Assembly: GCF_902459465.1 (NCBI RefSeq)
Contig: NW_022985712.1
Span: 1-64,000, forward strand
Origin: Asterias rubens
Lineage: Eukaryota; Echinodermata; Asteroidea; Forcipulatida; Asteriidae
Reading direction: 5' to 3'
DNA: 64,000 nt
Part shown: positions 23,069 to 31,910 of the stretch, piece after piece
How the letters are laid out: every line of letters starts with the position of its first letter
Numbering within the stretch: the stretch's first letter is position 1
Translations under genes and position numbers: made by a program
The notes under the pieces: generated by a model
Databases searched by the model: none
Told to the model about the DNA's origin: nothing
The model's input: the letters and a program-made list of their open reading frames with translations, nothing else

Positions 23069-23200
23069 GGCTGAATAGCTCAGTTGGTAGAGCTCTGGTA
23101 TGGTAAGCCGGAGGTGGCAGGTTCGAGTCCAGCGCCAGTCAATTCTTTGTTCAACTTTAAAATCGCCAAAATTGTACCTATAGTCATTCCCTTGTTGGGG
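23069..23200 (+). mobile_element. tRNA-derived SINE (tRNA-Thr-like head)
   Basis: Positions 23069-23140 fold as a tRNA. The D arm is GCTC...GAGC. The anticodon loop ATGGTAA places GGT at the anticodon, and the T loop is TTCGAGT. The acceptor stem has mismatches and there is one A-A mismatch in the T stem. Downstream sequence is shared with 22812-22870, so this is a retroposed repeat, not a functional tRNA. The right limit is uncertain. Confidence 0.6.
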
Positions 23201-23680
23201 GTTTATTTGACAGTTCGTAGTTTGGATACATGTACAGAATGCATTTTACAATTGAGGGAAGGACCTCTGTTAAATAATTATATAATCATTAATACTGAGA
23301 CAGTTTAGCCATTGGTCGGTCGAGCCATGACATGACTGGTCATAAACGGTTTAGAAAGCACCGGCTAGCTGGTCATGTATCTGTTCCCATGTGTGTAACA
23401 TTCGATGTTTGCGCAGCTAGTGCCAATGATTCCAGATTCACTCTGTCCTTTATAACTTGTCGCATTGTGCGTTACATCAGCAGAACGCATGCGCCACCAT
23501 ACTTGCCTGTTTAGTGTGTGAGTTCAAGGTCATGTACATGTAGTTTTTTCTTTCTTTGGACCATATTTTAAAAGTATAAGTTTGTTTTGTAAATAAATGG
23601 TTAAAAAATTATTTATAAAAAAATAATGTGTGCAGAGTGTTTCCTTTGTTATAGCCAGGCGGATACGTATGTTTAGTTAT
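23201..23680. other. Non-coding interval
   Basis: No credible gene. Ordinary AT-rich sequence up to the subterminal repeats. Confidence 0.4.
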
Positions 23681-23689
23681 TACCATGGG

Positions 23690-24600
23690 CACATGCCACA
23701 GGTAATATCTGTAATAATGGTCTTAAATATCAATCGGTACTGTGGGTAAAAACGGATCAACATCCGAAAATATCGGTTACATTATCCCTGGTAATATTGG
23801 GTAAATGGGGTAATATCGGTTACATTATCCCTGGTAATATTGGGTAAATGGGGTAATATCGGTTACATTATCCCTGGTAACATTGGGTAAATGGGGGTAA
23901 TATTGGATGGTAATAACATGGCAATGCCGGAAATATCGGTTACATTATCCCTGGTAATATTGGGTAAATGGGGTAATATCGGTTACATTATCCCTGGTAA
24001 TATTGGGTAAATGGGGTAATATCGGTTACATTATCCCTGGTAACATTGGGTAAATGGGGGTAATATTGGATGGTAATAACATGGCAATGCCGGAAATATC
24101 GGTTACATTATCCCTGGTAATATTGGGTAAATGGGGTAATATCGGTTACATTATCCCTAGTAATATTGGGTAAACAGGGTAATATCGTGTGGTAATAACA
24201 TGGCAATGCAGGAAATATCGGTTACATTATCCTTGGTAATATTGGGTAAATGGGGGTAATATTGGATGGTAATAACATGGCAATGCCGGAAATATCGGTT
24301 ACATTATCCCTGGTAATATTGGGTAAATGGGGTAATATCGGTTACATTATCCCTGGTAATATTGGGTAAATGGGGGTAATATTGGTTACATTATCCTTGG
24401 TAATATTGGGTAAATGGGGGTAATATTGGTTACATTATCCCTGGTAATATTGGGTAAATGGGGTAATGCCGGAAATATTGGTAGTATATCCCTGGTAATA
24501 TTGGGTAAATAGGGTAATAACGGGTTGCAACGGGGAAAGATTGGTCTACTATTTCCCCGTTATTACCCACTTGTATGATGTTACCCGGTAATAACTTCCG
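23690..24600 (-). repeat. Right subterminal tandem repeats of the giant transposon
   Basis: About 20 copies of a ~45-bp unit (GGTTACATTATCCCTGGTAA plus TATTGGGTAAATGGGGTAAT), grouped into a higher-order unit of roughly 160 bp with TGGTAATAACATGGCAATGC. The reverse complement resembles the left-end sequence ACCAATATTACCATGTTATT at 525-550. That fits subterminal transposase-binding repeats in inverted arrangement. Confidence 0.9.
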
Positions 24601-24616
24601 TTATTACTCGTTACAA

Positions 24617-24648
24617 CCCGGGTAATATCGGGTAAAATGCCCAGTGGG
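24617..24648 (-). repeat. Right terminal inverted repeat of the giant transposon
   Basis: Ends ...AAAATGCCCAGTGGG and is followed by TA and an intact 5S spacer. Confidence 0.85.
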
Positions 24649-24725
24649 TAACTAAACTTGATGCAGTGGTTTAAGTGTCAAGTCTAAAATTACAAAAGTG
24701 GTATCTGTGAAGAAAAAAAAGAAAA

Positions 24726-24843
24726 GTCTACGGCACCCAGTATTCCCAGGAGGTCTCCCATCCAAGTACTGACTGGGCCTGACGCTGCTTAACTTCGGTG
24801 ATCAGACGAGAACCGGTGTTTTCAGCGTAGTATGGCTGTAGAC
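24726..24843 (-). rRNA. 5S rRNA copy R1
   Basis: First copy right of the giant transposon. Near-consensus: box A (AGTTAAGCAGCGTC) and box C (GTACTTGGATGGGAGACC) intact. On the gene strand an A/T-rich terminator with a T-run follows within about 10 nt. Confidence 0.95.
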
Positions 24844-24924
24844 ACTAAATACACTTTATGCAGTGGCTTAAGTGTCAAGTCTAGGTTTACAAAAGTTGTT
24901 TCTCTGAAGAAAAAAAATAGGAAA

Positions 24925-24990
24925 GTCTACGGCACCCAGTATTCCCAGGAGGTCTCCCATCCAAGTACTGACTGGGCCTGACGCTGCTTA
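24925..24990 (-). rRNA. 5S rRNA copy R2, 3' part (interrupted)
   Basis: Gene positions from within box A to the 3' end. The gene is cut by a retrotransposon at 24991. The other part is at 26075-26186. Confidence 0.9.
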
Positions 24991-26074
24991 TCAATCAATC
25001 AATCAATCAATCAACATTTATTTCCATACAAACACAATATACAAATACAAACAATAGGATGTTACAAGACTGAAAACTGTATGGAGGCATGGTCATTAAA
25101 GCAAAGCTTGTAAGCTGGGATGCCTTTTAAAAAACAAAGGAAGGTAATAAGATCATTTAAATTATAAAACAAAGCATAATAGTATTAACAATAACATCAA
25201 AACGAGACGGATAAACGAAACGCAAAAAACAAAACACCCAACCAGACAAACAAACACCTCAAACTAACACCTCAAACTAACACCTCAAACAAACAAACAA
25301 TACAAATACCACAAGACGGCCACGACAATAGAACTAAACCAAAATAATGACAGAATCACAACTATGTTACATAATGGGAGACAATGTGTTTTTTGAAGGA
25401 GGCTTTGAATCGACCAACAGAGGACTGCGAGCGAATTCGCCTATCAATTGAATTCCAGAGGCGGGGCCCATGATAGCGAAGAGTGTTCATTGTGTAAGAA
25501 GTACGTGCAAAAGGGATATAGAGATTGTTACAGGAGCGTGTGTTATAAAGGTGCGTGTTGCTGACAGAAGGAAAGTAATTGGAGAAAGTGTGGGGCAGAA
25601 GATTTTTTGTGTATTTGAACATGAAAATGGCTGTTTGAAGTTTGTTGATATCCGTGAGTGTGAGTGTGTTCAAGTTAGCAAACAAGGGCGCGGTATGGTC
25701 ACGACGATGAGACATAGAAGCGATACGGATAGCCCTTTTTTGGATTAAGAACAGAGAATGAAGTTTGCTAGTGCTTGAATGAGCCCAAACAATATTACAA
25801 TAGTTAAGATAGGGAAGAATAAGAGTGTTGTAGAGAGAAAGTAATGTGTGTGTGGGAAGAAAGGAACGAAGCTTAGACAAAACGCCTGTGTTGCGAGAAA
25901 CAATTTTCGACACAGAGGATATGTGATCTTTCCAGGTCAGCTTATCATCAATTAAAACTCCTAAAAACTTTGTCGAGTGAACCTGTTCGATTGGAGTATC
26001 ATTAATACTGATGGTGAAGTTGTCGTTAGCGTTGCGAGTCCTGCTGAAAAACATGTATTTAGTCTTGCTCGAAT
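24991..26074 (-). mobile_element. 5'-truncated non-LTR retrotransposon inside a 5S gene
   Basis: Minus-strand element. Its 3' end is a TTGA/ATTG microsatellite tail (plus strand TCAATCAATC...) joined to the 5S gene at TAAGCAGCG. Its 5' end is truncated within the reverse transcriptase frame and joins 5S sequence at 26075. The flanking 5S pieces overlap by 60 bp (24931-24990 and 26075-26134, one mismatch). That could be a long target duplication or recombination between neighbouring 5S copies. The tail and the protein suggest the CR1/L2/Rex1-like group. Confidence 0.85.
25362..26074 (-). pseudogene. Reverse transcriptase C-terminal fragment of the 5S-inserted element
   Basis: About 237 codons lacking the catalytic core. 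It begins mid-protein (SSKTKYMFFSRTRN). It continues through STKFLGVLIDDKLTWKDHI, NTLILPYLNYCNIVWAHS and LRYHGPRLWNSID to the stop. These are standard post-catalytic (thumb/connection) motifs of Jockey/CR1-group reverse transcriptases. The apparent upstream start lies in the 5S gene and is accidental. There is no endonuclease and no YADD-type box, so it cannot move by itself. Confidence 0.85.
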
Positions 26075-26186
26075 GGCACCCAGTATTCACAGGAGGTCTC
26101 CCATCCAAGTACTGACTGGGCCTGACGCTGCTTAACTTCGGTGATCAGACGAGAACCGGTGTTTTCAGCGTAGTATGGCTGTAGAC
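26075..26186 (-). rRNA. 5S rRNA copy R2, 5' part plus duplicated segment
   Basis: Almost a whole 5S gene, lacking only the last six bases. It overlaps the piece at 24925-24990 by 60 bp and differs by one base (CAC against CCC). Confidence 0.9.
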
Positions 26187-26268
26187 ACTAACTACACTTT
26201 ATGCAGTGGCTTAAGTGTCAAGTCTAGCTTTACAAAAGTTGTTTCTCTGAAGCAAAAAAAATAGGAAA

Positions 26269-26386
26269 GTCTACGGCACCCAGTATTCCCAGTAGGTCTC
26301 CCATCCAAGTACTGACTGGGCCTGACTCTGCTTAACTTCGGTGATCAGACGAGAACCGGTGTTTTCAGCGTAGTATGGCTGTAGAC
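26269..26386 (-). rRNA. 5S rRNA copy R3
   Basis: Plus-strand differences: CCCAGTAGG and GACTCTGCTTA. Otherwise consensus-like. Confidence 0.93.
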
Positions 26387-26466
26387 ACTAACTAAACTTA
26401 ATGCAGTGGTTTAACTGCCAAGTCTAAAAGTACAAAAGTGGTATCTTTGAGGAAAAAAAAAGGAAA

Positions 26467-26584
26467 GTCTACAGCACCCAGTATTCCCAGGAGGTCTCCC
26501 ATCCAAGTACTGACTGGGCCTGATGCTGATTTACTTCGGTGATCAGACGAGAACCGGTGTTTTCAGCGTAGTATGGCTGTAGAC
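26467..26584 (-). rRNA. 5S rRNA copy R4, altered box A
   Basis: Plus strand GCTGATTTACTTCGG in place of GCTGCTTAACTTCGG changes box A. Transcription is doubtful. Confidence 0.9.
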
Positions 26585-26662
26585 ACTAACTACACTTAAT
26601 GCAGTGGTTTAAGGTCAATTCTAAAATTACAAAAGTGGTATCTCTGAAGAAAAAAAAGCAAA

Positions 26663-26780
26663 GTCTACGGCACCCAGTATTCCAAGGAGGTCTCCCATCC
26701 AAGTACTGACTGGGCCTGATGCTGCTTAACTTCGGTGATCAGACGAGAACCGGTGTTTTTAGCGTAGTATGGCTGTAGAC
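26663..26780 (-). rRNA. 5S rRNA copy R5
   Basis: ATTCCAAGG variant near the 3' end and GATGCTGCTTA in the box A area. Confidence 0.92.
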
Positions 26781-26859
26781 ACTAACTAAACTTAATGCAG
26801 TGGTTTAAGTGTCAATTCTAAAATTACAAAAGTGGTATCTCTGAAGAAAAAAAAGAAAA

Positions 26860-26977
26860 GTCTACGGCACCCAGTATTCCAAGGAGGTCTCCCATCCAAG
26901 TACTGACTGGGCCTGACGCTGCTTAACTTCGGTGATCAGACGAGAACCGGTGTTTTCAGCGTAGTATGGCTGTAGAC
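26860..26977 (-). rRNA. 5S rRNA copy R6
   Basis: Consensus-like except the ATTCCAAGG variant. Confidence 0.95.
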
Positions 26978-27058
26978 ACTAACTACACTTTATGCAGTTG
27001 CTTAAGTGTCAAGTATAGATTTACAAAAGTTGTTTCTCTAAAGAAAACAAATAGGAAA

Positions 27059-27176
27059 GTCTACGGCACCCAGTATTTCCAGGAGGTCTCCCATCCAAGT
27101 ACTGACTGGGCCTGACACTGATTAACTTCCGTGATCAGACGAGAACCGGTGTTTTCAGCGTAGTCTGGCTGTAGAC
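27059..27176 (-). rRNA. 5S rRNA copy R7, divergent class
   Basis: Shares CTGATTAACTTCCGTG and CGTAGTCTGG with a divergent subclass of copies. Confidence 0.9.
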
Positions 27177-27257
27177 ACTAACTAAACTTTATGCAGTGGC
27201 TTAAGTGTCAAGTATAGGTTTACAAAAGTTGTTTCTCTGAAGAAAAAAAATAGGAAA

Positions 27258-27375
27258 GTCTACGGCACCCAGTATTCCCAGGAGGTCTCCCATCGAAGTA
27301 CTGACTGGGCCTGACGCTGCTTAACTTCGGTGATCAGACGAGAACCGGTGTCTTCAGCGTAGTATGGCTGTAGAC
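27258..27375 (-). rRNA. 5S rRNA copy R8
   Basis: Single changes: CATCGAAGTACTG in box C and GTGTCTTCAGCG. Confidence 0.92.
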
Positions 27376-27455
27376 ACTAACTACATTTTATGCAGTGGCT
27401 TAAGTGTCAAGTCTAGGTTTACAAAAGTTGTTTCTCTGAAGAAAAAAAAAGAAAA

Positions 27456-27573
27456 GTCTACGGCACCCAGTATTCCAAGGAGGTCTCCCATCCAAGTACT
27501 GACTGGGCCTGACGCTGCTTAACTTCGGTGATCAGACGAGAACCGGTGTTTTCAGAGTAGTATGGCTGTAGAC
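27456..27573 (-). rRNA. 5S rRNA copy R9
   Basis: ATTCCAAGG variant, and CAGAGTAGTATGG near the 5' end. Confidence 0.93.
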
Positions 27574-27654
27574 ACTAACCACACTTTATGCAGTGGCTTA
27601 AGTGTCAAGTCTAGGTTTACAAAAGTTGTTTCTCTGAAGAAAAAAAATATGAAA

Positions 27655-27771
27655 GTCTACGGCACCCAGTATTCCCAGGAGGTCTCCCATCCAAGTACTG
27701 ACTGGGCCTGCACTGCTTAACTTCGGTGATCAGACGAGAACCAGTGTTTTCAGCGTAGTATGGCTGTAGAC
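27655..27771 (-). rRNA. 5S rRNA copy R10, one-base deletion
   Basis: GGGCCTGCACTGCTTA lacks one base of GGGCCTGACGCTGC. Also has AACCAGTG. Confidence 0.9.
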
Positions 27772-27852
27772 ATTAACTGCACTTTATGCAGTGGCTTAAG
27801 TGTCAAGTCTAGATTTACAAAAGTTGTTTCTCTGAAGAAAAAAAATAGGAAT

Positions 27853-27970
27853 GTCTACGGCACCCAGTATTTCCAGGAGGTCTCCCATCCAAGTAGTGAC
27901 TGGGCCTGATGCTGCTTAACTTCGGTGATCAGACGAGAACCGGTGTTTTCAGCGTAGTATGGCTGTAGAC
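27853..27970 (-). rRNA. 5S rRNA copy R11
   Basis: Box C has AAGTAGTGACTGG. ATTTCCAGG near the 3' end. Confidence 0.92.
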
Positions 27971-28049
27971 ACTAACTAAACTTAATGCAGTGACTTAAGT
28001 GTCAAATCTAGGTTTACAAAGGTTGAGTCTTTCAGGGGAAAAAAGGAAA

Positions 28050-28167
28050 GTCTATGGCGCCCAGTATTCCCAGGACGTCTCCCATCCAAGTATTGACTGG
28101 GCCTGACGCTGCTTAAATTCTGTGATCAGACGAGAACCGGTGTTCTCAGCGTAGTATGGCTGTAGAC
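28050..28167 (-). rRNA. 5S rRNA copy R12, divergent class
   Basis: Shares CTTAAATTCTGTG and GTTCTCAGCG with R15 and R34. Also GGCGCCCAG and AGGACGTCTCC. Confidence 0.9.
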
Positions 28168-28248
28168 ACTTACTACACTTCATGCAGTGGCTTAAGTGTC
28201 AAGTCTAGGTTTACAAAAGTTGTTTCTCTGAAGAAAAAAAATATGAAA

Positions 28249-28365
28249 GTCTACGGCACCCAGTATTCCCCGGAGGACTCCAATCCAAGTACTGACTGGG
28301 CCTGACGCTGATTACTTCCGTGATCAGACGAGAACCGATGTTTTCAGCGTAGTCTGGCTGTAGAC
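28249..28365 (-). rRNA. 5S rRNA copy R13, divergent class
   Basis: Box C carries GGACTCCAATCC. The box A area is one base short (CTGATTACTTCCG). Probably not functional. Confidence 0.88.
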
Positions 28366-28444
28366 ACTAACTAAACTTAAAGCAGTGGTTTAAGTGTCAA
28401 GTCTAAAATTACAAAAGTGGTATCTCTGAAGAAAAAAAAGAAAA

Positions 28445-28562
28445 GTCTACGACACCCAGTATTCCAAGGAGGTCTCCCATCCAAGTACTGACTGGGCCTG
28501 ACACTGCTTAACTTCAGTGATCAGACGAGAACCGGTGTTTTGAGCGTAGTATGGCTGTAGAC
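28445..28562 (-). rRNA. 5S rRNA copy R14
   Basis: Start of the four-copy block repeated at 32189. Diagnostic TACGACACCC, AACTTCAGTG and TTTTGAGCG. Confidence 0.92.
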
Positions 28563-28641
28563 ACTAACTAAACTGAATGCAGTGACTTAAGTGTCAAATC
28601 TAGGTTTACAAAAGTTGAGTCTTTCAGGGGAAAAAAGGAAA

Positions 28642-28759
28642 GTCTATGGCACCCAGTATTCCCAGGAGGTCTCCCATCCAAGTATTGACTGGGCCTGACG
28701 CTGCTTAAATTCTGTGATCAGACGAGAACCGGTGTTCTCAGCGTAGTATGGCTGTAGAC
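28642..28759 (-). rRNA. 5S rRNA copy R15
   Basis: Second copy of that block (TCTATGGCACCC, AAGTATTGACTGG, TTAAATTCTGTG). Counterpart at 32386. Confidence 0.92.
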
Positions 28760-28840
28760 ACTTACTACACCTTATGCAGTGGCTTAAGTGTCAAGTCTAG
28801 GTTTACAAAAGTTGTTTCTCTGAAAAAAAAAAATATGAAA

Positions 28841-28958
28841 GTCTACGGCACCCAGTATTTCCAGGAGGACTCCAATCCAAGTACTGACTGGGCCTGACGC
28901 TGATTAACTTCCGTGATCAGACGAGAACCGATGTTTTCAGCGTAGTCTGGCTGTAGAC
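28841..28958 (-). rRNA. 5S rRNA copy R16
   Basis: Third copy of the block (GGACTCCAATCC, GATTAACTTCCG, AACCGATG). Counterpart at 32585. Confidence 0.9.
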
Positions 28959-29038
28959 ACTAACTAAACTTAAAGCAGTGGTTTAAGTGTCAAGTCTAAA
29001 ATTACAAAAGTGGTATCTCTGAAGACAAAAAAATTAAA

Positions 29039-29156
29039 GTCTACGGCACCCAGTATTTCCAGGAGGACTCCAATCCAAGTACTGACTGGGCCTGACGCTG
29101 ATTAACTTCCGTGATCAGACGAGAACCGATGTTTTCAGCGTAGTCTGGCTGTAGAC
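29039..29156 (-). rRNA. 5S rRNA copy R17
   Basis: Fourth copy of the block, nearly the same as R16. Counterpart at 32783. Confidence 0.9.
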
Positions 29157-29237
29157 ACTAACTAAACTTAATGCAGTGGCTTAAGTGTCAAGTCTAAAAT
29201 TACAAAAGTTGTTTCTCTGAAGAAAAAAAATAGGAAA

Positions 29238-29355
29238 GTCTACGGCACCCAGTATTCCCAGGAGGTCTCCCATCCAAGTACTGACTGGGCCTGACGCTGC
29301 TTAACTTCGGTGATCAGTCGAGAACCGGTGTTTTCAGCGTAGTATGGCTGTAGAC
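29238..29355 (-). rRNA. 5S rRNA copy R18
   Basis: Consensus promoter boxes with GATCAGTCGAG. First of the three-copy block repeated at 31208. Confidence 0.94.
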
Positions 29356-29434
29356 ACTAACTAAACTTAATGCAGTGGTTTAAGTGTCAAGTCTAAAATT
29401 ACAAAAGTGGTACCTCTGAAGAAAACAAAGAAAA

Positions 29435-29552
29435 GTCTACGGCACCCAGTATTCCAAGGAGGTCTCCCATCCAAGTACTGACTGGGCCTGACGCTGCTTA
29501 ACTTCGGTGATCAGACGAGAACCGGTGTTTTCAGCGTAGTATGGCTGTAGAC
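29435..29552 (-). rRNA. 5S rRNA copy R19
   Basis: Consensus-like with ATTCCAAGG. Counterpart at 31405. Confidence 0.95.
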
Positions 29553-29633
29553 ATTAACTACACTTTATGCAGTGGCTTAAGTGTCAAGTCTAGATTTACA
29601 AAAGTTGTTTCTCTGAAGAAAAAAAATAGGAAA

Positions 29634-29743
29634 GTCTACGGCACCCAGTATTCCCAGGAGGTCTCCCATTAGACTGGGCCTGCGCTGCTTAACTTCGGTG
29701 ATCAGACGAGAACCGGTGTTTTCAGCGACGTATGGCTGTAGAC
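29634..29743 (-). rRNA. 5S rRNA copy R20 with box C deletion (probable pseudogene)
   Basis: Same CCCATTAGACTGGG deletion as the copy at 142, plus CAGCGACGTATGG at the 5' end. Counterpart at 31604. Confidence 0.85.
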
Positions 29744-29821
29744 ACTAACTAAACTTAATGCAGTGGTTTAAGTGTCAAGTCTAAAATCACAAAAGTGGTA
29801 TCTCTGAAGAAAAAAAAAAAT

Positions 29822-29939
29822 CTCTACGGCACCCAGTATTCCCAGGAGGACTCCAATCCAAGTACTGACTGGGCCTGACGCTGATTAACTTCCGTGATCA
29901 GACAAGAACCGGTGTTTTCAGCGTAGTCTGGCTGTAGAC
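29822..29939 (-). rRNA. 5S rRNA copy R21, divergent class
   Basis: The 3' end reads CTCTACGGC on the plus strand. Also GGACTCCAATCC and CAGACAAGAACC. Confidence 0.88.
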
Positions 29940-30018
29940 ACTAACTAAACTTAAATCAGTGGTTTAAGTGTCAAGTCTAAAATTACAAAAGTGGTATCTC
30001 TGAAGAAAAAAAAGAAAA

Positions 30019-30136
30019 GTCTACGGCACCCAGTATTCCAAGGAGGTCTCCCATCCAAGTACTGACTAGGCCTGACACTGCTTAACTTCAGTGATCAGAC
30101 GAGAAACGGTGTTTTCAGCGTAGTATGGCTGTAGAC
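30019..30136 (-). rRNA. 5S rRNA copy R22
   Basis: Has ACTAGGCCTGACACTGC and GAGAAACGGTG. Confidence 0.92.
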
Positions 30137-30217
30137 ACTAACTAAACTTTATGCAGTGGTTTAACTGTCAAGCCTTAAAGTACAAAAGTGCTATCTTTGA
30201 GGGGAAAAAAAAGGAAA

Positions 30218-30335
30218 GTCTACGACACCCAGTATTCCCAGGAGGTCTCCCATCCAAGTAGTGACTGGGCCTGACGCTGCTTAAATTCTGTGATCAGATG
30301 AGAACCGGTGTTTTCAGCGTAGTCTGGCTGTAGAC
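30218..30335 (-). rRNA. 5S rRNA copy R23
   Basis: TACGACACCC, AAGTAGTGACTGG, TTAAATTCTGTG and CAGATGAG. Close relative at 31992. Confidence 0.9.
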
Positions 30336-30414
30336 ACTAACTAAACTTAAAGCAGTGGTTTAAGTGTCAAGTCTAAAATTACAAAAGTGGTATCTCTGAA
30401 GAAAAAAAAGAAAA

Positions 30415-30532
30415 GTCTACGGCACCCAATATTCCAAGGAGGTCTCCCATCCAAGTACTGACTGGGCCTGATACTGATTAACTTCGGTGATCAGACGAGA
30501 ACCGGTGTTTTCAGCGTACTATGGCTGTAGGC
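30415..30532 (-). rRNA. 5S rRNA copy R24
   Basis: CACCCAATATTCC, GATACTGATTAAC, and a changed 5' end (GTAGGC in place of GTAGAC on the plus strand). Confidence 0.9.
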
Positions 30533-30612
30533 ACTAACTAAACTTAATGCAGTGGTTTAAGTGTCAAGTCTAAAATTACAAAAGTGGTATCTCTGAAGAA
30601 AAAAAAAAAAAT

Positions 30613-30730
30613 CTCTACGGCACCCAATATTCCAAGGAGGTCTCCCATCCAAGTACTGACTGGGCCTGACGCTGCTTAACTTCGGTGATCAGACGAGAAC
30701 CGGTGTCTTCAGCGTAGTATGGCTGTAGAC
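30613..30730 (-). rRNA. 5S rRNA copy R25
   Basis: CTCTAC at the 3' end, CACCCAATATTCC, GTGTCTTCAGCG. Promoter boxes intact. Confidence 0.92.
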
Positions 30731-30811
30731 ACTAACTACACTTTATGCAGTGGCTTAAGTGTCAAGTATAGGTTTACAAAAGTTGTTTCTCTGAAGAAAA
30801 AAAATATGAAA

Positions 30812-30929
30812 GTCTTTGGCACCCAGTATTCCCAGAAGGTCTCCAATCCAAGAACTGACTGGGCCTGACGCTGATTAACTTCCGTGATCAGACGAGAACC
30901 GGTGTTTTCAGCGTAGTCTGGCTGTAGAC
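30812..30929 (-). rRNA. 5S rRNA copy R26, divergent class
   Basis: GTCTTTGGCACCC, AGAAGGTCTCCAATCCAAG, GATTAACTTCCG. Confidence 0.88.
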
Positions 30930-31008
30930 ACTAACTAAACTTAAAGCAGTGGTTTAAGTGTCAAGTCTAAAATTACACAAGTGGTATCTCTGAAGAAAAA
31001 AAAGAAAA

Positions 31009-31126
31009 GTCTACGGCACCCAGTATTCCAAGGAGGTCTCCCATCCAAGTACTGAGTGGGCCTGACACTGCTTAACTTCAGTGATCAGACGAGAACCGGT
31101 GTTTTCAGCGTAGTATGGCTGTAGAC
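31009..31126 (-). rRNA. 5S rRNA copy R27
   Basis: ACTGAGTGGGCC and AACTTCAGTG differ from consensus. Confidence 0.92.
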
Positions 31127-31207
31127 ACTAACTACCCTTTATGCAGTGGCTTAAGTGTCAAGTCTAAAATTACAAAAGTTGTTTCTCTGAAGAAAAAAAA
31201 TAGGAAA

Positions 31208-31325
31208 GTCTACGGCACCCAGTATTCCCAGGAGGTCTCCCATCCAAGTACTGACTGGGCCTGACGCTGCTTAACTTCGGTGATCAGTCGAGAACCGGTG
31301 TTTTCAGCGTAGTATGGCTGTAGAC
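31208..31325 (-). rRNA. 5S rRNA copy R28
   Basis: Duplicate of R18 (offset 1970), including the private GATCAGTCGAG. Confidence 0.94.
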
Positions 31326-31404
31326 ACTAACTAAACTTAATGCAGTGGTTTAAGTGTCAAGTCTAAAATTACAAAAGTGGTATCTCTGAAGAAAAAAAAG
31401 AAAA

Positions 31405-31522
31405 GTCTACGGCACCCAGTATTCCAAGGAGGTCTCCCATCCAAGTACTGACTGGGCCTGACGCTGCTTAACTTCGGTGATCAGACGAGAACCGGTGTTT
31501 TCAGCGTAGTATGGCTGTAGAC
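31405..31522 (-). rRNA. 5S rRNA copy R29
   Basis: Duplicate of R19 (offset 1970). Confidence 0.95.
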
Positions 31523-31603
31523 ATTAACTACACTTTATGCAGTGGCTTAAGTGTCAAGTCTAGATTTACAAAAGTTGTTTCTCTGAAGAAAAAAAATAGG
31601 AAA

Positions 31604-31713
31604 GTCTACGGCACCCAGTATTCCCAGGAGGTCTCCCATTAGACTGGGCCTGCGCTGCTTAACTTCGGTGATCAGACGAGAACCGGTGTTTTCAGCGACG
31701 TATGGCTGTAGAC
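31604..31713 (-). rRNA. 5S rRNA copy R30 with box C deletion (probable pseudogene)
   Basis: Duplicate of R20. Its upstream spacer (CACTAACTAAACTTGATGCA) is the form found around the giant transposon insertion. Confidence 0.85.
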
Positions 31714-31792
31714 ACTAACTAAACTTGATGCAGTGGTTTAAGTGTCAAGTCTAAAATTACAAAAGTGGTATCTCTGAAGAAAAAAAAGAAAA

Positions 31793-31910
31793 GTCTACGG
31801 CACCCAGTATTCCAAGGAGGTCTCCCATCCAAGTACTGACTGGGCCTGACGCTGCTTAACTACGGTGATCAGACGAGAACGGGTGTTTTCAGCGTAGTAT
31901 GGCTGTAGTT
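31793..31910 (-). rRNA. 5S rRNA copy R31
   Basis: CTTAACTACGGTG, GAACGGGTG, and 5' end GTAGTT on the plus strand. Confidence 0.9.

Larger units (their letters stand above)
448..24648 (+). mobile_element. 24.2-kb EnSpm/CMC-like DNA transposon inserted in the 5S rDNA spacer
   Basis: Seen: the left end begins CCCACTGGGCAATTTG. The right end, reverse-complemented, begins CCCACTGGGCATTTT. Both ends are flanked by TA (446-447 and 24649-24650). With the element and one TA removed, the flanks join to GTAGACACTA-ACTAAACTTGATGCAG, which is exactly the spacer beside other 5S copies (for example near 31710). Inside are left and right subterminal tandem repeats rich in GGTAATAT-type motifs in opposite orientation, a Transposase_21-like gene (10185-11293 plus 19524-20799) and a second spliced gene (21321-21887). 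Known: CACTA/EnSpm-type elements carry short inverted ends, 2-3 bp duplications and subterminal repeats. Inferred: about 15 kb belonged to the original element, because a MULE-like element, a BEL retrotransposon and smaller repeats inserted later. The superfamily is less certain than the boundaries; Mirage-type CMC elements also use TA. Confidence 0.85.

Noticed and set aside
23069-23140. Functional tRNA-Thr gene
   Set aside because: Acceptor stem mismatches, a T-stem mismatch and a shared downstream SINE body argue against it.
23084-23308. Frame starting MVELWYGKPEVAGSSPAP
   Set aside because: Translation of a tRNA-like SINE head, a common false gene call.
23690-24600. CRISPR-like regular repeats
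   Set aside because: Repeats are contiguous without unique spacers, eukaryotic context, and fit transposon subterminal repeats.
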